A DNA stretch of 64,000 nucleotides from Allocoleopsis franciscana PCC 7113 (GTDB lineage Bacteria; Cyanobacteriota; Cyanobacteriia; Cyanobacteriales; Coleofasciculaceae), in assembly GCF_000317515.1 (NCBI RefSeq), contig NC_019738.1, positions 2,558,501-2,622,500 of the forward strand. Direction: 5' to 3'. Positions 29,026-39,126 of this stretch are shown piece after piece. Position 1 is the first letter of the stretch. Each line of letters begins with the position of its first letter. Position numbers and translations under genes: made by a program. A model generated the notes under the pieces. The model was not told the origin of the DNA, did no database searches, and worked only from the letters and a program-made list of their open reading frames with translations.

Positions 29026-30681
29026 GTGTTTTCAGGTCTTTCCCAAACCAACTCTCGTCAAAGAAAAATTGTTAACGTAGTTCTCCGGCACGGTTGGGGT
29101 TATATGCGAGTACTTCTGTTGGGAGGGAAAGCACAAGAACCCTCACTGCCACCGCCTAGGGTGCTGTGCAATATTTTGGTGGATCTTGGTCCTGTCTACG
29201 TGAAGCTGGGACAACTGCTCAGTACGCGACCTGATTTGTTACCTCCGCCCTATATTGAAGCCTTAACATCCCTGCAAGCGGAAGTCCCGCCCGTGGATTG
29301 GCAGGCCGTAGAAGCCGTTATCCGCAAGCAGCTTCAAAAACCAATCGAAGAAACCTTTGCCATTATTCATCGCCAGCCTGTTGCTGCCGGCTCCATTGCC
29401 CAAACCCATCGCGCCACGCTGATTGATAGACGAGAGGTGGCCTTAAAAATTCAACGACCGGGCATTGACCGAGTGGTTGAGCAGGATATTCGGTTGCTTC
29501 GCGGCTTGGCACGGTTAGTCAATCGCACTCAGGTAGGACGGTATTACAATCTACTCTCTATTGTTGAAGAATTCGCGACGGCGCTGCGGGCGGAACTCAA
29601 TTTTACCCAAGAAGCCAGTTCCACTGACCTACTGAGGCGCAATCTCTCCAAGAGTAATTGGTTCGATCCCCAACAATTAGTGCTTCCAGAAATTTACTGG
29701 GATTTAACCAGTGAAAAGTTACTCGTTATGGAGTGGCTTCATGGAGTTCCCCTTTTAGCGGGTGATTTTAAGGGAACAAACTACGGTGGAGATGGCCAAG
29801 CGGAACGCCGAGCCATTGCCGATTTAATTGTCCGAGCTTATTTTCAACAATTTTATATCGATGGCATTTTTCATGCCGACCCTCACCCCGGAAATTTGTT
29901 TTATTTGGATTCAGGGCGTATTGCTCTGATTGATTTTGGCATGATGGGGCGTTTAGATCCCCGCACGCAACAAATTTTGATCGAGCTTATTTTAGCGATC
30001 GCCAATTTAGATGGCAAGCGATGTAGCCAATTAACGTTAGAGTTGGCGGAGTCTACTCAACCCGTCAATCTTTCTCACTTAGAAAATGATTTTGACCGAT
30101 TGCTGCGACGATACTACAACCTAAACTTAGCGGCAATTAACTTTAGCCAGTTGATCTATCAAGTCTTACAAATTGCCCAGAAACACCAAATTCGTGTTCC
30201 GAGCAACATGGGCTTGTATGCGAAAACTCTCGCCAATCTGGAAGGAGTGGCTCGTCAACTCAACCCGGATTTCAATTTGGTCGAGCAAGTTAAACCCCTG
30301 ATGGCAGATTTATTCCGACAACGATTAATTGGACATGCTCCCTTACAAGACCTTTTAAGGGCAGCCCTCGACATTAAAACCTTATCCCTCGATGCTCCTC
30401 GCCAATTGGAGATGTTATTAGATCGGGTAACTTCGGAAACATTGCAATGGAACGTTGCCGTGCGAGGGTTAGAACCGTTTCGCCGCACCCTCGATGCTGT
30501 AGGAAATCGACTCACATTCGGAATTGTGACAGCCGCTATCCTGATTGGTGCTGCCATGATTTTTGCCCGAGCCCCCAGTAATCCAATTTTTTATTGGGTT
30601 AGTGGTAGTCTCTTTGTCGCCGCTAGCCTAATCGGCTTGTGGTTAATCGTCAGTATGATTAGAAGCGGGCGAATTAAGTAA
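29026..30681 (+). CDS. ABC1/AarF/UbiB-family atypical kinase
   Basis: This 551-residue membrane-associated kinase-like protein belongs to the family involved in prenylquinone metabolism and its regulation in cyanobacteria and plastids. Motifs are: GPVYVKLGQLLSTRPDLLP (the family's N-terminal KxGQ block, about 53-71), the Ala-rich loop AAGSIAQTH, the catalytic Lys in ALKIQRPGI, FHADPHPGN (catalytic loop) and LIDFGMMG (metal-binding Asp). Two hydrophobic helices close the protein (about 495-545). The GTG start at 29026 has AGAGG a few bases upstream. It appears monocistronic. Confidence 0.93.
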   Translation: MFSGLSQTNSRQRKIVNVVLRHGWGYMRVLLLGGKAQEPSLPPPRVLCNILVDLGPVYVKLGQLLSTRPDLLPPPYIEALTSLQAEVPPVDWQAVEAVIRKQLQKPIEETFAIIHRQPVAAGSIAQTHRATLIDRREVALKIQRPGIDRVVEQDIRLLRGLARLVNRTQVGRYYNLLSIVEEFATALRAELNFTQEASSTDLLRRNLSKSNWFDPQQLVLPEIYWDLTSEKLLVMEWLHGVPLLAGDFKGTNYGGDGQAERRAIADLIVRAYFQQFYIDGIFHADPHPGNLFYLDSGRIALIDFGMMGRLDPRTQQILIELILAIANLDGKRCSQLTLELAESTQPVNLSHLENDFDRLLRRYYNLNLAAINFSQLIYQVLQIAQKHQIRVPSNMGLYAKTLANLEGVARQLNPDFNLVEQVKPLMADLFRQRLIGHAPLQDLLRAALDIKTLSLDAPRQLEMLLDRVTSETLQWNVAVRGLEPFRRTLDAVGNRLTFGIVTAAILIGAAMIFARAPSNPIFYWVSGSLFVAASLIGLWLIVSMIRSGRIK

Positions 30682-30744
30682 GACTAATTTATCGCAGTTG
30701 CCAAGGTGATTAGGACAGAGCAAAATTCTGAAACCTTGACCAGA

Positions 30745-30835
30745 CAATCTTTTGCCTTCTGCCTACTCCTGCCCAGAACGCTGCGCGAACTGCCTTTTGC
30801 CTTCTGCCTTCTGCCTCCTCACGCGAGAGCTCCGG
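30745..30835. repeat. short pyrimidine-rich direct repeats
   Basis: Downstream of the ABC1 kinase gene the phrase TTTTGCCTTCTGCC occurs at two places, and CCTTCTGCC three times, interspersed with related bits such as TACTCCTGCC. This resembles the short tandem repeats (STRR-like) common between cyanobacterial genes. A similar pyrimidine-rich patch is near 17370. No coding potential. Confidence 0.6.
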
Positions 30836-30957
30836 TGCCTTTTACTATAAGTTAGGGGTCAATGGGTGCATCCCCCTTTTGTCACAAAACCAGGCGATGG
30901 GAAATAGCGGTTACTCAAAATGCTTTTCCCACTATCAACTCGAAAGATCCGATTTTC

Positions 30958-32301
30958 TTAGGAGGTTTTGATACCCTTAAACCGTTCTTGGGCTACCTTA
31001 AACGCATCTTGCATCACCAACTGAATTTTTTTGGGATCGGGTTTTTTACCCCCCATTAAATCCCCGAAGTAAACGCAGGCTCCTTCCCCTAGTGCCCAGG
31101 TGTAAGCAGCAGCCCAAGAAGCGGCAATCACACTGCCAAAACCAGGGATAAATTTGACTAATTCTCGTCCAACTGCCCTAGCGAGGAAGCCACTGGCGAT
31201 CGCACTTACCACCCCTCCTGCTTGTGATGGGGTCAGTGTTTGCCCATACAATCGCCCCAACAAACCCACCATTGAGACTTGTAACGCTGTCAACACGGGC
31301 ATACTGGCAAATGGTACAGGTACAGCCTCTAGGGCGGCTGCCATGATCGCAAAAGCCAACATGTAACGACGACCAACATCTCGGTAGAGGTTGCCCAGTT
31401 GTTTGCCAACTTCTTCTCGATCCAATAACTGATAAATCGCACGGGCTTCCGCTTCTGGGAGGAGGTCGGCTAGGGAATTCGAGAGTGCCTCTAAGCCATA
31501 AAATACAGGATTATAGCCGTCTTCTTCCAGGGTGAAATCAATTAAGACGGCGCGATCGCTAATTCCGGTAAAGGCGTCCTGAATCGCACTGAAGGCTCGG
31601 TTAACCTCCTCATAATCGGGTGGATAGGCTGGATGATCGTCGGTACCGGGCGGATAAACCTCATGCAAGCACGTTACCACGAGGAGACAGGGAATTTCGG
31701 GATATTGCTGACGCAGTTGAGTGGCAATGTGTCGCAGTGTATCAGTGGCAAAATCATTGATTTTAACGGTTAGAATCAGGACTCTAGCGCGGCGTGTTTC
31801 CTGTTGCAGATCGCCTACTAGTTCCTGAATAATCACCTGAGTATCCTGGTTTACATCTCCCAGTCCCACCGTATCGGTAAAAATCAGCAACGGCAAATCA
31901 CTGGAGGGATAGGCATAACGTTCGGTGTGTTGCGTATGGGGACGAAAACCCTGTCCCACAATCTCCGCAGAAACCCCCGTTAGTCCCCGCACAATCGAGC
32001 TTTTTCCCGCTTGAGGCTTCCCAATCAGGAGGGCTTCTGTGGTGGGCAGTTCGGCACGAACCGTCTCCAATATCTCTGCCACCTGTTCTTCGCTGACGCT
32101 AAACCACTGACTCACGGTTTGAGCGAGTTGGTCTACAGGTAAGAGTTGCACCAAACGTGTTGTTGTGTTGTTCCAGATACCGGAAATGCGGTTTTTCCAG
32201 GAATCGTCAACCGACTTAGTCGTCACGCTCTGAGTTGGTTCACTCAACGGCTGAGAATTATCTGACGGCAACTCAGTTTCATCTGGCTCAGTCATTGGCA
32301 T
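30958..32301 (-). CDS. Era-like GTPase fused to DUF697 membrane domain
   Basis: The 447-residue protein has a GTPase domain and a C-terminal hydrophobic DUF697-type domain. The P-loop is GKPQAGKSS (about 94-102) and the G3 motif is DTVGLG (about 142-147). The G4 NKxD motif is not recognisable: the expected strand ends in VVTCLHEV. Hydrophobic helices lie at about 315-400 (AFAIMAAALEAVPVPFAS and following). The N-terminal ~75 residues are polar and Ser/Thr-rich. Cyanobacteria encode several such GTPases of unknown role, probably membrane-linked. It stands alone on this strand. Confidence 0.85.
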   Translation of the reverse strand: MPMTEPDETELPSDNSQPLSEPTQSVTTKSVDDSWKNRISGIWNNTTTRLVQLLPVDQLAQTVSQWFSVSEEQVAEILETVRAELPTTEALLIGKPQAGKSSIVRGLTGVSAEIVGQGFRPHTQHTERYAYPSSDLPLLIFTDTVGLGDVNQDTQVIIQELVGDLQQETRRARVLILTVKINDFATDTLRHIATQLRQQYPEIPCLLVVTCLHEVYPPGTDDHPAYPPDYEEVNRAFSAIQDAFTGISDRAVLIDFTLEEDGYNPVFYGLEALSNSLADLLPEAEARAIYQLLDREEVGKQLGNLYRDVGRRYMLAFAIMAAALEAVPVPFASMPVLTALQVSMVGLLGRLYGQTLTPSQAGGVVSAIASGFLARAVGRELVKFIPGFGSVIAASWAAAYTWALGEGACVYFGDLMGGKKPDPKKIQLVMQDAFKVAQERFKGIKTS

Positions 32302-32466
32302 AATAACGGTTCATGGATTTCAGTGAGTTCGGGATCAGGAGGGGTGGCGCAGATAATGTTGAAAGTGCCGAATTTTCGACTTACCTGACTCTCCATGCCT
32401 AAATATTACCTTCAACCGCCAGAAGGCTCCCATCTCCCCATAAAAAATCGCTCTCAGGGATTAGTG

Positions 32467-32625
32467 TTAACTCAGTTGTGCGATCACGTTTCGGATGGCA
32501 GTGGTGATCGCATTTTCTGGCATCCCATTAAGCATTTGCTGGCTGTGTTGAGCTAAAAATTGTTTGAGGAATAGGTCTTTTTTAGCTTCAGTGAGAATGA
32601 CTTGCTTAATCAGTTCAGTTTGCAT
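32467..32625 (-). CDS. 52-residue hypothetical protein
   Basis: This short minus-strand frame runs from ATG 32625 to TAA 32467. The product is a mostly helical, soluble peptide beginning MQTELIKQVI, with Lys/Gln-rich helices and an acidic turn (GMPENAITTAI). An AAGAG sequence lies directly before the ATG, too close for an ideal ribosome-binding site. It lies between the GTPase gene and the repeat protein gene. The composition is protein-like, but I do not recognise a family. Confidence 0.4.
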   Translation of the reverse strand: MQTELIKQVILTEAKKDLFLKQFLAQHSQQMLNGMPENAITTAIRNVIAQLS

Positions 32626-32746
32626 CTCTTGGCGTTGGCATGATGCTAAGTGTACATGGCGTTCTCCTCGAAGTGAGGTTGGCGTTCATTTCTGCTGATT
32701 TTTTACCTGTACTAACTAACCACACTCAACATATTCTGGAATTTTT

Positions 32747-33868
32747 ATGGCAACTTTTAAATGGATCGGTAACGGCACAACTAATAACTGGACAGAGGCA
32801 GCAAACTGGAGCCTCGTTAGTGGAACAGGATCAGATGCAGACGGTATTCCTGATACAGATGATGTGGCGTCTTTTGATGGGACATCGACCAAAAATGCCA
32901 CTATTAATGCCAATTTCAGTATTCAAAACCTTCAGGTGGCTGCTGCTTATACAGGAAGCATTAGCCTGGGTTCAAATACACTTGCGGTTTCAGGGGGATT
33001 TGCGATCGCCAATGCCAGCAGTTTTGACTCAGGGACAGGAACCGTCCGTTTTACGGGAAATCAGACTGTAGACAGCACAGCAGCACTGTACAACCTGGAA
33101 GTTGCGGCTGCTACTGGGAGTCTAACTCTAGTGAAAGATTTGGTGGTCAACAACGACCTGACCATCACCGATGTCAGTCAAATTGTTGGCAATGGTGGCA
33201 CGTTCAACATCAAGGTGAGTGGAGATGTCATTACCAACGATGCCAACTTTAGCAACACCAACTCGGCTATTCAACTAGTAGGCAGCACCGACCAAAGTAT
33301 CAGTGGCACTGGGGTACTGGTGAATCTCGATGTTGCCAAAACGGGTGGCGATGTTCTACTTACCGATGACCTGCGATTACGCGGTGGCACACTCTCCGGT
33401 TCAGGTCAGCTCAAAAATGCTGGCGGTAATGCTGGCGGTAAGGTGATCTTTGGAGAGCCAAGTAACTTTCTGAACGACAGTTATACCAGTAATTTCACTG
33501 GGTCTATTGATGATGTTGAGTTGAAGTTTCACTCAGGTTCTAACTTCATCCTGAGTAAGGACTTGGTGGTTAACAATGACCTCACCATCAGCGAGATTGG
33601 TGGAATTACAGGCAATGGTGGCACATTCAACATCAAGGTGAGTGGAGATGTCATCACCAACGATGCCAACTTTAGCAACACCAACTCGGCTATTCAACTG
33701 GTAGGCAGCACCGACCAGAGCATCAGTGGCACTGGGGTGCTGGTGAATCTCGATGTTGCCAAAACGGGTGGCGATGTTCTACTTACCGATGACCTGCGAT
33801 TACGCGGTGGCACACTCTCCGGTTCAGGTCATCTCAAAAATTTCCACTGTTTTCAATGGGCTGTTTAG
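32747..33868 (+). CDS. N-terminal part of a repeat-containing surface adhesin, cut by frameshift
   Basis: The 373-residue product is Gly/Asn/Ser/Thr-rich and begins without a signal peptide, like type I-secreted adhesins. It holds two near-identical 95-residue blocks (DNA 33134-33418 and 33557-33841, 423-base spacing), each beginning [11 protein letters not shown] and ending SGSG-(Q/H)-LKN. Exactly after the second block the frame runs into unrelated codons and a stop at 33866-33868. The neighbouring frame then continues with plausible adhesin sequence. This is the 5' half of a broken gene, likely produced by recombination or deletion at the repeat edge. Confidence 0.75.
   Translation: MATFKWIGNGTTNNWTEAANWSLVSGTGSDADGIPDTDDVASFDGTSTKNATINANFSIQNLQVAAAYTGSISLGSNTLAVSGGFAIANASSFDSGTGTVRFTGNQTVDSTAALYNLEVAAATGSLTLVKDLVVNNDLTITDVSQIVGNGGTFNIKVSGDVITNDANFSNTNSAIQLVGSTDQSISGTGVLVNLDVAKTGGDVLLTDDLRLRGGTLSGSGQLKNAGGNAGGKVIFGEPSNFLNDSYTSNFTGSIDDVELKFHSGSNFILSKDLVVNNDLTISEIGGITGNGGTFNIKVSGDVITNDANFSNTNSAIQLVGSTDQSISGTGVLVNLDVAKTGGDVLLTDDLRLRGGTLSGSGHLKNFHCFQWAV
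33134..33841 (+). repeat. two near-identical 285-base repeats inside the adhesin gene
   Basis: Repeat 1 is 33134-33418 and repeat 2 is 33557-33841, offset by 423 bases (141 codons). Long stretches are base-identical, with only scattered third-position and a few other changes, so the duplication or a gene conversion event is recent. The gene breaks at the end of repeat 2. Confidence 0.85.
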
Positions 33869-35102
33869 CGACCCGGATGCAGGCGCAAGCCTTAGCGGTG
33901 TTGCAGTGGTTGGGAATACCGCAAATACAACTACACAAGGAACATGGCAATACTCTACAAATGGTACGAACTGGTTTGATGTGGGCACAGTTGCAGATGG
34001 TGCAACGGCTCTGGCATTGTCTGCGGGTAGCGCGGTGCGGTTTGTTCCCGTTACCAATTACAACGGCGCTCCCCCGGCTTTAACTGTTCGAGCGATTGAT
34101 AACACTTATAGCAGTGGGTTTACCAGTGGCGGTACTCGCGTCAATGTGAATACGGGTACGAATGGGGGAACAACCGCAATTTCTGCTACCACCAATACCA
34201 TCAACACCAGCATTTCGGCAGTCAACGATGCTCCAACCCTGACTAATGCGATCGCCGATCAACTAGCTGCCCTAAGTACTGCTTTCACTCTCCCCTTACC
34301 TGCCAACACCTTTGCAGATTTAGATGGGGATACCCTCACTTACACCGCAACGCTAGAAAACGGTAATCCCTTCCCCAGTTGGCTTATCTTCAATGCCGCA
34401 AATCAAACCTTTAGCGGAACTCCGACCACAGCAAATGCGGGCGGACTGAATATCAAAGTCACTGCAACTGATCCATCAGGAGCATCGGCAAGCGATATCT
34501 TTGTGCTTACCGTTGCCAACATTATTACCAACGCCAATATTGCTACCCCCATTGCGACTTTGGGCATACTCGGTGAAACCATCTCTACTACTGCCAATGT
34601 GACAATCAACTCTGGCGGTCTTCTCAAGATGGATGGGAAAAACCTAGCGACCACGAACACGATTAATCTCAGTGGTGGGGCGATCGAAAACACCAAAGCC
34701 GTGACCGCCTCTACTCTTAATGTCTCTAACGGCAGCAGCTTCACCATTGATGCTGATGACTCCTTTACTAATGTCGGTGCAGGTGGTACCGGGACAGTTC
34801 TAACCATTGCATCAGACAAGATCGGCAACCTTCTGGACATCAACGTCAACGCAACGGCTACATCTCTGGTTGATCTGGATGTGACAAGCAAGGTGAACGT
34901 TGGTGGGGGTGGAGTTTTAAACCTTAACGGTAATGACCTCAGCAGCAGCAACCTCAATGCCACCGACGCAGAAAACACCCCTGCTCAACTGACCTACACT
35001 GCCAGCAATGTCACCAATGGTCAATTCGAGTTCATCGCGGCTCCTGGTGTTGCCATTACCAGCTTTACCCAGGCAGACATCAACAATGGAGCAGTACAGT
35101 AG
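33753..35102 (+). pseudogene. C-terminal part of the broken adhesin, with cadherin/Ig-like domains
   Basis: The frame is open from 33753, but meaningful protein starts about 33840 ([15 protein letters not shown]). Before that it is a shadow of the repeat in the other frame, and no sensible start codon exists. It encodes a block with [13 protein letters not shown], then an Ig/cadherin-like domain ([14 protein letters not shown] to [15 protein letters not shown]), then Asn/Thr-rich repeats. It stops at TAG 35100-35102 after [13 protein letters not shown], a phrase that in such adhesins normally continues into further repeats, so the 3' end also looks truncated. A transposase gene lies 160 bases beyond. 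Confidence 0.65.
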
Positions 35103-35119
35103 ACATCTCCGAAAATAGC

Positions 35120-35144
35120 CAAAAGCAGTCTCTGACTGCTTTTG
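35120..35144 (+). terminator. perfect hairpin after the broken adhesin
   Basis: The stem CAAAAGCAGTC, loop TCT and stem GACTGCTTTTG form an 11-base-pair perfect hairpin starting 18 bases past the adhesin stop. The T-run is short (four Ts within the stem), so it may work as a bidirectional terminator. Confidence 0.55.
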
Positions 35145-35262
35145 AAGTATTTAACGCAGCCGGGTAATTTGAACCATTTCAACGTTTTTATTAGGGCTAC
35201 AGCTAATTCAAATCAATAATTATCCCAAATATATCTATTTTTTATCTAAAATGTTTATCGAT

Positions 35263-36174
35263 TTAGTCGCAGACTGAGCTATTTATAAATAACGTCCCAA
35301 TCCTTAATCTGACTAATCCACACACTAGAAGAATTATTCTCTGATAACTCTTGGCTCTTAGGCGAAACCTTTCTTGGGCTACACGGAAAATCTTTAGTAA
35401 TCTAATTACGTGTTCAACAAATATTCTCTCACTCGCTTTCTCTCGATTTTTTTGTTTTTCTTCTTGGCTTAATTCCCTGGCTCTCGGCTTTTTTTGAGGA
35501 GTTTCTATTTGGACTTCTCCTATATAGCCTTTATCTCCTTTGAATTTTTGTGTTGGAGCTAACTTGGATTGACCTTCTCTCCAAATATTTATGTCGCTAG
35601 TCGGCCCTGGCTTTCCCACTATAACATCTACAATCTCTTGTCCATTTGGTGTGACAATTAATTGATTTTTCAAAGTATGGTTTTTCTTTTTGCCTGAATA
35701 AAACTTTTTTTGTTCTTGATAGTCCTTGGGTCTCGGTATTGGCTGTTCACAGCTATCCACTATTAACTCCAACTCGGCGAGAATTTCTTGCACCCATTTA
35801 TACTCACCGGGATTTTTTTTTACTTGTTCCAGCAGACTAGCAGGCAGCAATTCCCTCAATAGCTCTGACCAGTAGTGAAATATGTCATTCGCTGTTGATT
35901 CACTAACTCCGAACTGGACTCCTAGCATCTGGAATGTTGGCTCCGGGTGTAGATATACCAAAGTTAATATTATTTGGTCTTTGACTGATAGTTTTGGTCT
36001 TCTACCTCCTCCTGCCTTGTTTATCCTTACTTTTCTTTGCTCAATCTCGATATCTTTCTGTTGATGTAATAATTCAGCGGCAGCTATTAATTGCTGTAAC
36101 TGTTCGTACTCTAGTCCAATTAATCGTTTACTTTCTTGTTGATTTTTTTCAAGGTACTCTGGTATATTACTCAT
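35263..36174 (-). mobile_element. IS5-like transposase (HTH_Tnp_4 / DDE_Tnp_4 type)
   Basis: The 303-residue transposase has an N-terminal helix-turn-helix with GVSESTANDIFHYW (about 90-103) and a DDE catalytic core: VDSCEQPI (first Asp), GDKGYIGE (second Asp) and a late Glu in the ERIFVEHVIRLLK helix. This matches the DDE_Tnp_4 group of IS5-like elements. It appears full length. I could not identify terminal inverted repeats or target duplications by eye; the element should lie within about 35145-36228, since the next gene ends at 36229. It probably contributed to the decay of the adjacent adhesin. Confidence 0.85.
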
Positions 36175-36228
36175 TTTACTGTAAAAATTAAAAAGTAAAT
36201 TATAATATTACCACTTTATTTTCGGTTT

Positions 36229-36918
36229 TTAATTATATTTCGGAGATGTCTTTTTAACTCGTTCAAAGTCAGTTTCTGGCAAAGACGGACGCAGGCAGAG
36301 ATAGATTAGTGGGCCAAACAGAGGTACCAGCGCCACCGCCCAAAAGATACGAGCATCTATAAGACCTCGCCTTGCCATGTCATCATCAAACAATGAGGTT
36401 AAGGGAAATATTAGACACATTAAACAAAAATCCAGACTGATCAGGTGAACGAAGTGCACAGTCTGGAATTGCTGAATGTAATCACCCCAATCTCCAGCTA
36501 GGATAGCGTAGGCGAATAGACCAATGGTAATCAGTAGGAGAGAAACACCCGTTGATCGCCTATCTAAAATTCGCAACCACTTATCCTTTTTTCCAGAGAA
36601 TTCTTGATTCGGTTTCCGTAAAATTAAATAGGGCAATAGACAAATTACTCCGGTTCCATTTGACCCTATAAAATAAGGCCAAACCCGAAAGTTTTGCATT
36701 TTACCATCAACAAACATCAGGCAAGCATAGATCATTGGCCAGACACCCATGAGCCAGAAAATAGCAAAGAGGATAGCGTTAACGTCTCCCCACTGAAACG
36801 TTAATAGCTTTTTGACCGTAGGCCAGGTATCGGGTTTATCGAGGGGGGCTAGTCCTATAGTGTAGGTGACAAATCCCACCCATATTAAAAACAAGACAAC
36901 TTTTCTAACCATTATCAT
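36229..36918 (-). CDS. polytopic membrane protein of unknown function
   Basis: The 229-residue protein has about six hydrophobic helices. The first (residues 5-25) could be mistaken for a signal peptide. Others lie near 48-70, 80-98, 122-142, 155-175 and 188-208, with polar loops containing KPNQEFSGKKDKW. It resembles conserved cyanobacterial and plastid membrane proteins that carry only DUF labels. The start codon ATG 36918 is followed by another ATG at 36912; GGATGAAG lies upstream on the minus strand. The transposase element ends next to its 3' end and leaves it intact. Confidence 0.7.
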   Translation of the reverse strand: MIMVRKVVLFLIWVGFVTYTIGLAPLDKPDTWPTVKKLLTFQWGDVNAILFAIFWLMGVWPMIYACLMFVDGKMQNFRVWPYFIGSNGTGVICLLPYLILRKPNQEFSGKKDKWLRILDRRSTGVSLLLITIGLFAYAILAGDWGDYIQQFQTVHFVHLISLDFCLMCLIFPLTSLFDDDMARRGLIDARIFWAVALVPLFGPLIYLCLRPSLPETDFERVKKTSPKYN

Positions 36919-37301
36919 AATTTAACTTCATCCTTTCATACGCTAATCATTCACTCAAAGTCCCTAATTTTTTGCTAAAAATGGAATAAACATCTTAACC
37001 GTAGGCTTGTCCGTTAATTCACTGTAAGGGTGATACGGAATAAATTACGTCTGTCTTTAGTCAAGTTTCAGCCTATAAATTCTGAAGCGTATCTCTTGCC
37101 TCTCCTGGTTGCGATCGCTGAAATATACCTTCATTTCCAGGATTCTTTTCACGAGTGTATTAATCGTGAAAGTTATCTTTTTTACAGTTGAGTGTAATAA
37201 GAAAAATATTTCCCTAGTTAGATACATCCATGGATTCAGAAAAACTAAACTTTATTCTTCTTGCTGCAATATTAGATTTCAGGTAAAAGAAAGGCGGTTT
37301 G
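36919..37301. other. intergenic stretch between divergent genes
   Basis: There is no supported gene. It contains a HIP1 site near 37111 and, at the end, an AAAGGCGG ribosome-binding site for the amylase-family gene. The promoters of both divergent genes should be here but no strong consensus is visible. Confidence 0.35.
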
Positions 37302-38972
37302 ATGGCTAGCTCAATTGAATTTCAATTATTTGCTCCTCGTAACCAGGGAGCTGCCCTATTCGGTTCTTTTGCTGACGGGAAAGAAATACCGATGCAAAAA
37401 GGGAAGGATGGCTATTTCCGGACTCAGGTTGAGCTAGAAGATGGTGTCTATCAATATAAATTTCGCGTCCAAACCAAAAGCCCCCATTTTGAACCCGCTC
37501 AATGGATAGAAGTCATCGACCCCTACGCAACAGACGTTGATGAAACAAAAAAAATAGGTATGGTGCGAATCAAAGATGGTCAACGAATCGTTGATACATA
37601 TACTTGGCAACATGATGATACTTTGTTGCCTAATAATCAAGAAATAGTCATCTATGAAATGCACGTTGCCGATTTTTCAGGCGGTGAGAATGACTCTAAC
37701 AAACGGGGAAAATATCTAGATGTGATCGCAAAGTTAGATTATTTGTGCGAACTCGGAATTAATGCGATCGAATTAATGCCAGTGAATGAGTATCCGGGGG
37801 ATTATAGTTGGGGCTATAAAGTACGTCATTATTTTGCTACCGAATCCAGCTACGGCTCCACAGAAGATTTAAAGCGGTTGATTGATGAATGCCATGGCAG
37901 GGGAATTCGCGTTTTCCTAGATGGGATTTATAATCACACGGATGAAGAATGCCCATTAATGCTGATTGACCGCAATTATTGGTACTACGAACATAGGCAC
38001 TATCCGGAAGACCCTGCAAATTACTGGGGGCCAGAGTTTAACTACGATAACTACGACGAAACCTTAGATGTTAAACCAGCATGGAAATTTGTCGGGGATG
38101 TAGTGCGTTACTGGGTTCAGGAGTATCACATTGATGGAATTCGTTTTGATGCGGTGCGCCAATTGGCGAACGATGAATTTCTGGATTGGCTAGCTAAACA
38201 AGCGAAGAAACATGCTGTACCTAAGCCGTTTTATAATATTGCTGAAAATATCCCCGATACAAGTAAAATTACCACACCCGAAGGGCCATTAGATGCCTGT
38301 TGGCATGAAAGTTTTCACTACTTTATGATTCCTCATATTTGTGGTGAAACATTTGATTTAGAGAAGCTCAAAGAAGTTTTAGACCCCAAGCGGCAGGGTT
38401 ATGAATCTACGACGAATGTCATCAATTATTTAGCAACCCATGATCGCGAACATCTGTTCAGAGAATTAGGTGAGCGCGGAATCTTTGACGAAGCCGCATT
38501 TAGACGAGCCAAGTTTGCCGCTGTCTTATTAATGACGGCAATGGGAGTGCCAATGCTGTGGATGGGAGAAGAGTTTGGTGAGCATAAGCGCAAAAGTGAA
38601 AAGGTAACTCAGCCGAAGAAAATTGCATGGCCTTTGTTGGAAAGAGACTTAAATCGAGATTTATTCGAGTATTACAAAAAACTCATTGCCCTACGCAAAC
38701 AACATCCAGCGCTTCAAGGGGACTATATTGAGTTTTTTCACGAAAATCCAGAGGCTAAAGTGCTAGCCTACGTTCGTGGAAGTGATGCGAGTTCTCGTGT
38801 TGTTGTCATTACCAATTTCTCTGATACTGTTCTCAATCAGTATCCTGTCCCTAATTTCCCAGCTTCTGGGAGTTGGTATGAGTGGATGGGCAACTCTGAC
38901 GTAGAAGCGGGAGAAGAGGGCATCCGGATTGATATCGGAGGCTACGAAGCAAAAGTTCTGGTTTGTCAATGA
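37302..38972 (+). CDS. GH13 alpha-amylase-family enzyme
   Basis: This 556-residue glycoside hydrolase has an N-terminal CBM48-like beta domain (about 1-85, with GVYQYKFRV), a catalytic TIM barrel and a C-terminal beta domain. The GH13 catalytic residues are seen as Asp in DGIRFDAVRQ, Glu in NIAENIP and Asp in YLATHDREH. Region I is FLDGIYNHT. The architecture fits enzymes of alpha-glucan metabolism such as maltogenic amylases or trehalohydrolase-like proteins; the exact specificity is not clear. The ATG at 37302 follows AAAGGCGG; a TTG at 37299 is adjacent. Confidence 0.88.
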   Translation: MASSIEFQLFAPRNQGAALFGSFADGKEIPMQKGKDGYFRTQVELEDGVYQYKFRVQTKSPHFEPAQWIEVIDPYATDVDETKKIGMVRIKDGQRIVDTYTWQHDDTLLPNNQEIVIYEMHVADFSGGENDSNKRGKYLDVIAKLDYLCELGINAIELMPVNEYPGDYSWGYKVRHYFATESSYGSTEDLKRLIDECHGRGIRVFLDGIYNHTDEECPLMLIDRNYWYYEHRHYPEDPANYWGPEFNYDNYDETLDVKPAWKFVGDVVRYWVQEYHIDGIRFDAVRQLANDEFLDWLAKQAKKHAVPKPFYNIAENIPDTSKITTPEGPLDACWHESFHYFMIPHICGETFDLEKLKEVLDPKRQGYESTTNVINYLATHDREHLFRELGERGIFDEAAFRRAKFAAVLLMTAMGVPMLWMGEEFGEHKRKSEKVTQPKKIAWPLLERDLNRDLFEYYKKLIALRKQHPALQGDYIEFFHENPEAKVLAYVRGSDASSRVVVITNFSDTVLNQYPVPNFPASGSWYEWMGNSDVEAGEEGIRIDIGGYEAKVLVCQ

Positions 38973-39126
38973 GCGACCTATGACTCATGACCCATGACCC
39001 AATTCTCAACTTCAGGTTCATGCATCATGATATCCTGATGGTTGCGACCGGCTCCCCAGCGTCTTGTTACAACGGAGGTTGGCGCTTTTCCCACCCCTTT
39101 CGAGCCTATATAGCAGCCTATCTGCC

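Noticed and set aside
35145..36228. Defined ends of the IS5-like element
   Set aside because: No inverted repeats or target-site duplications could be matched by eye, so only the transposase is annotated.
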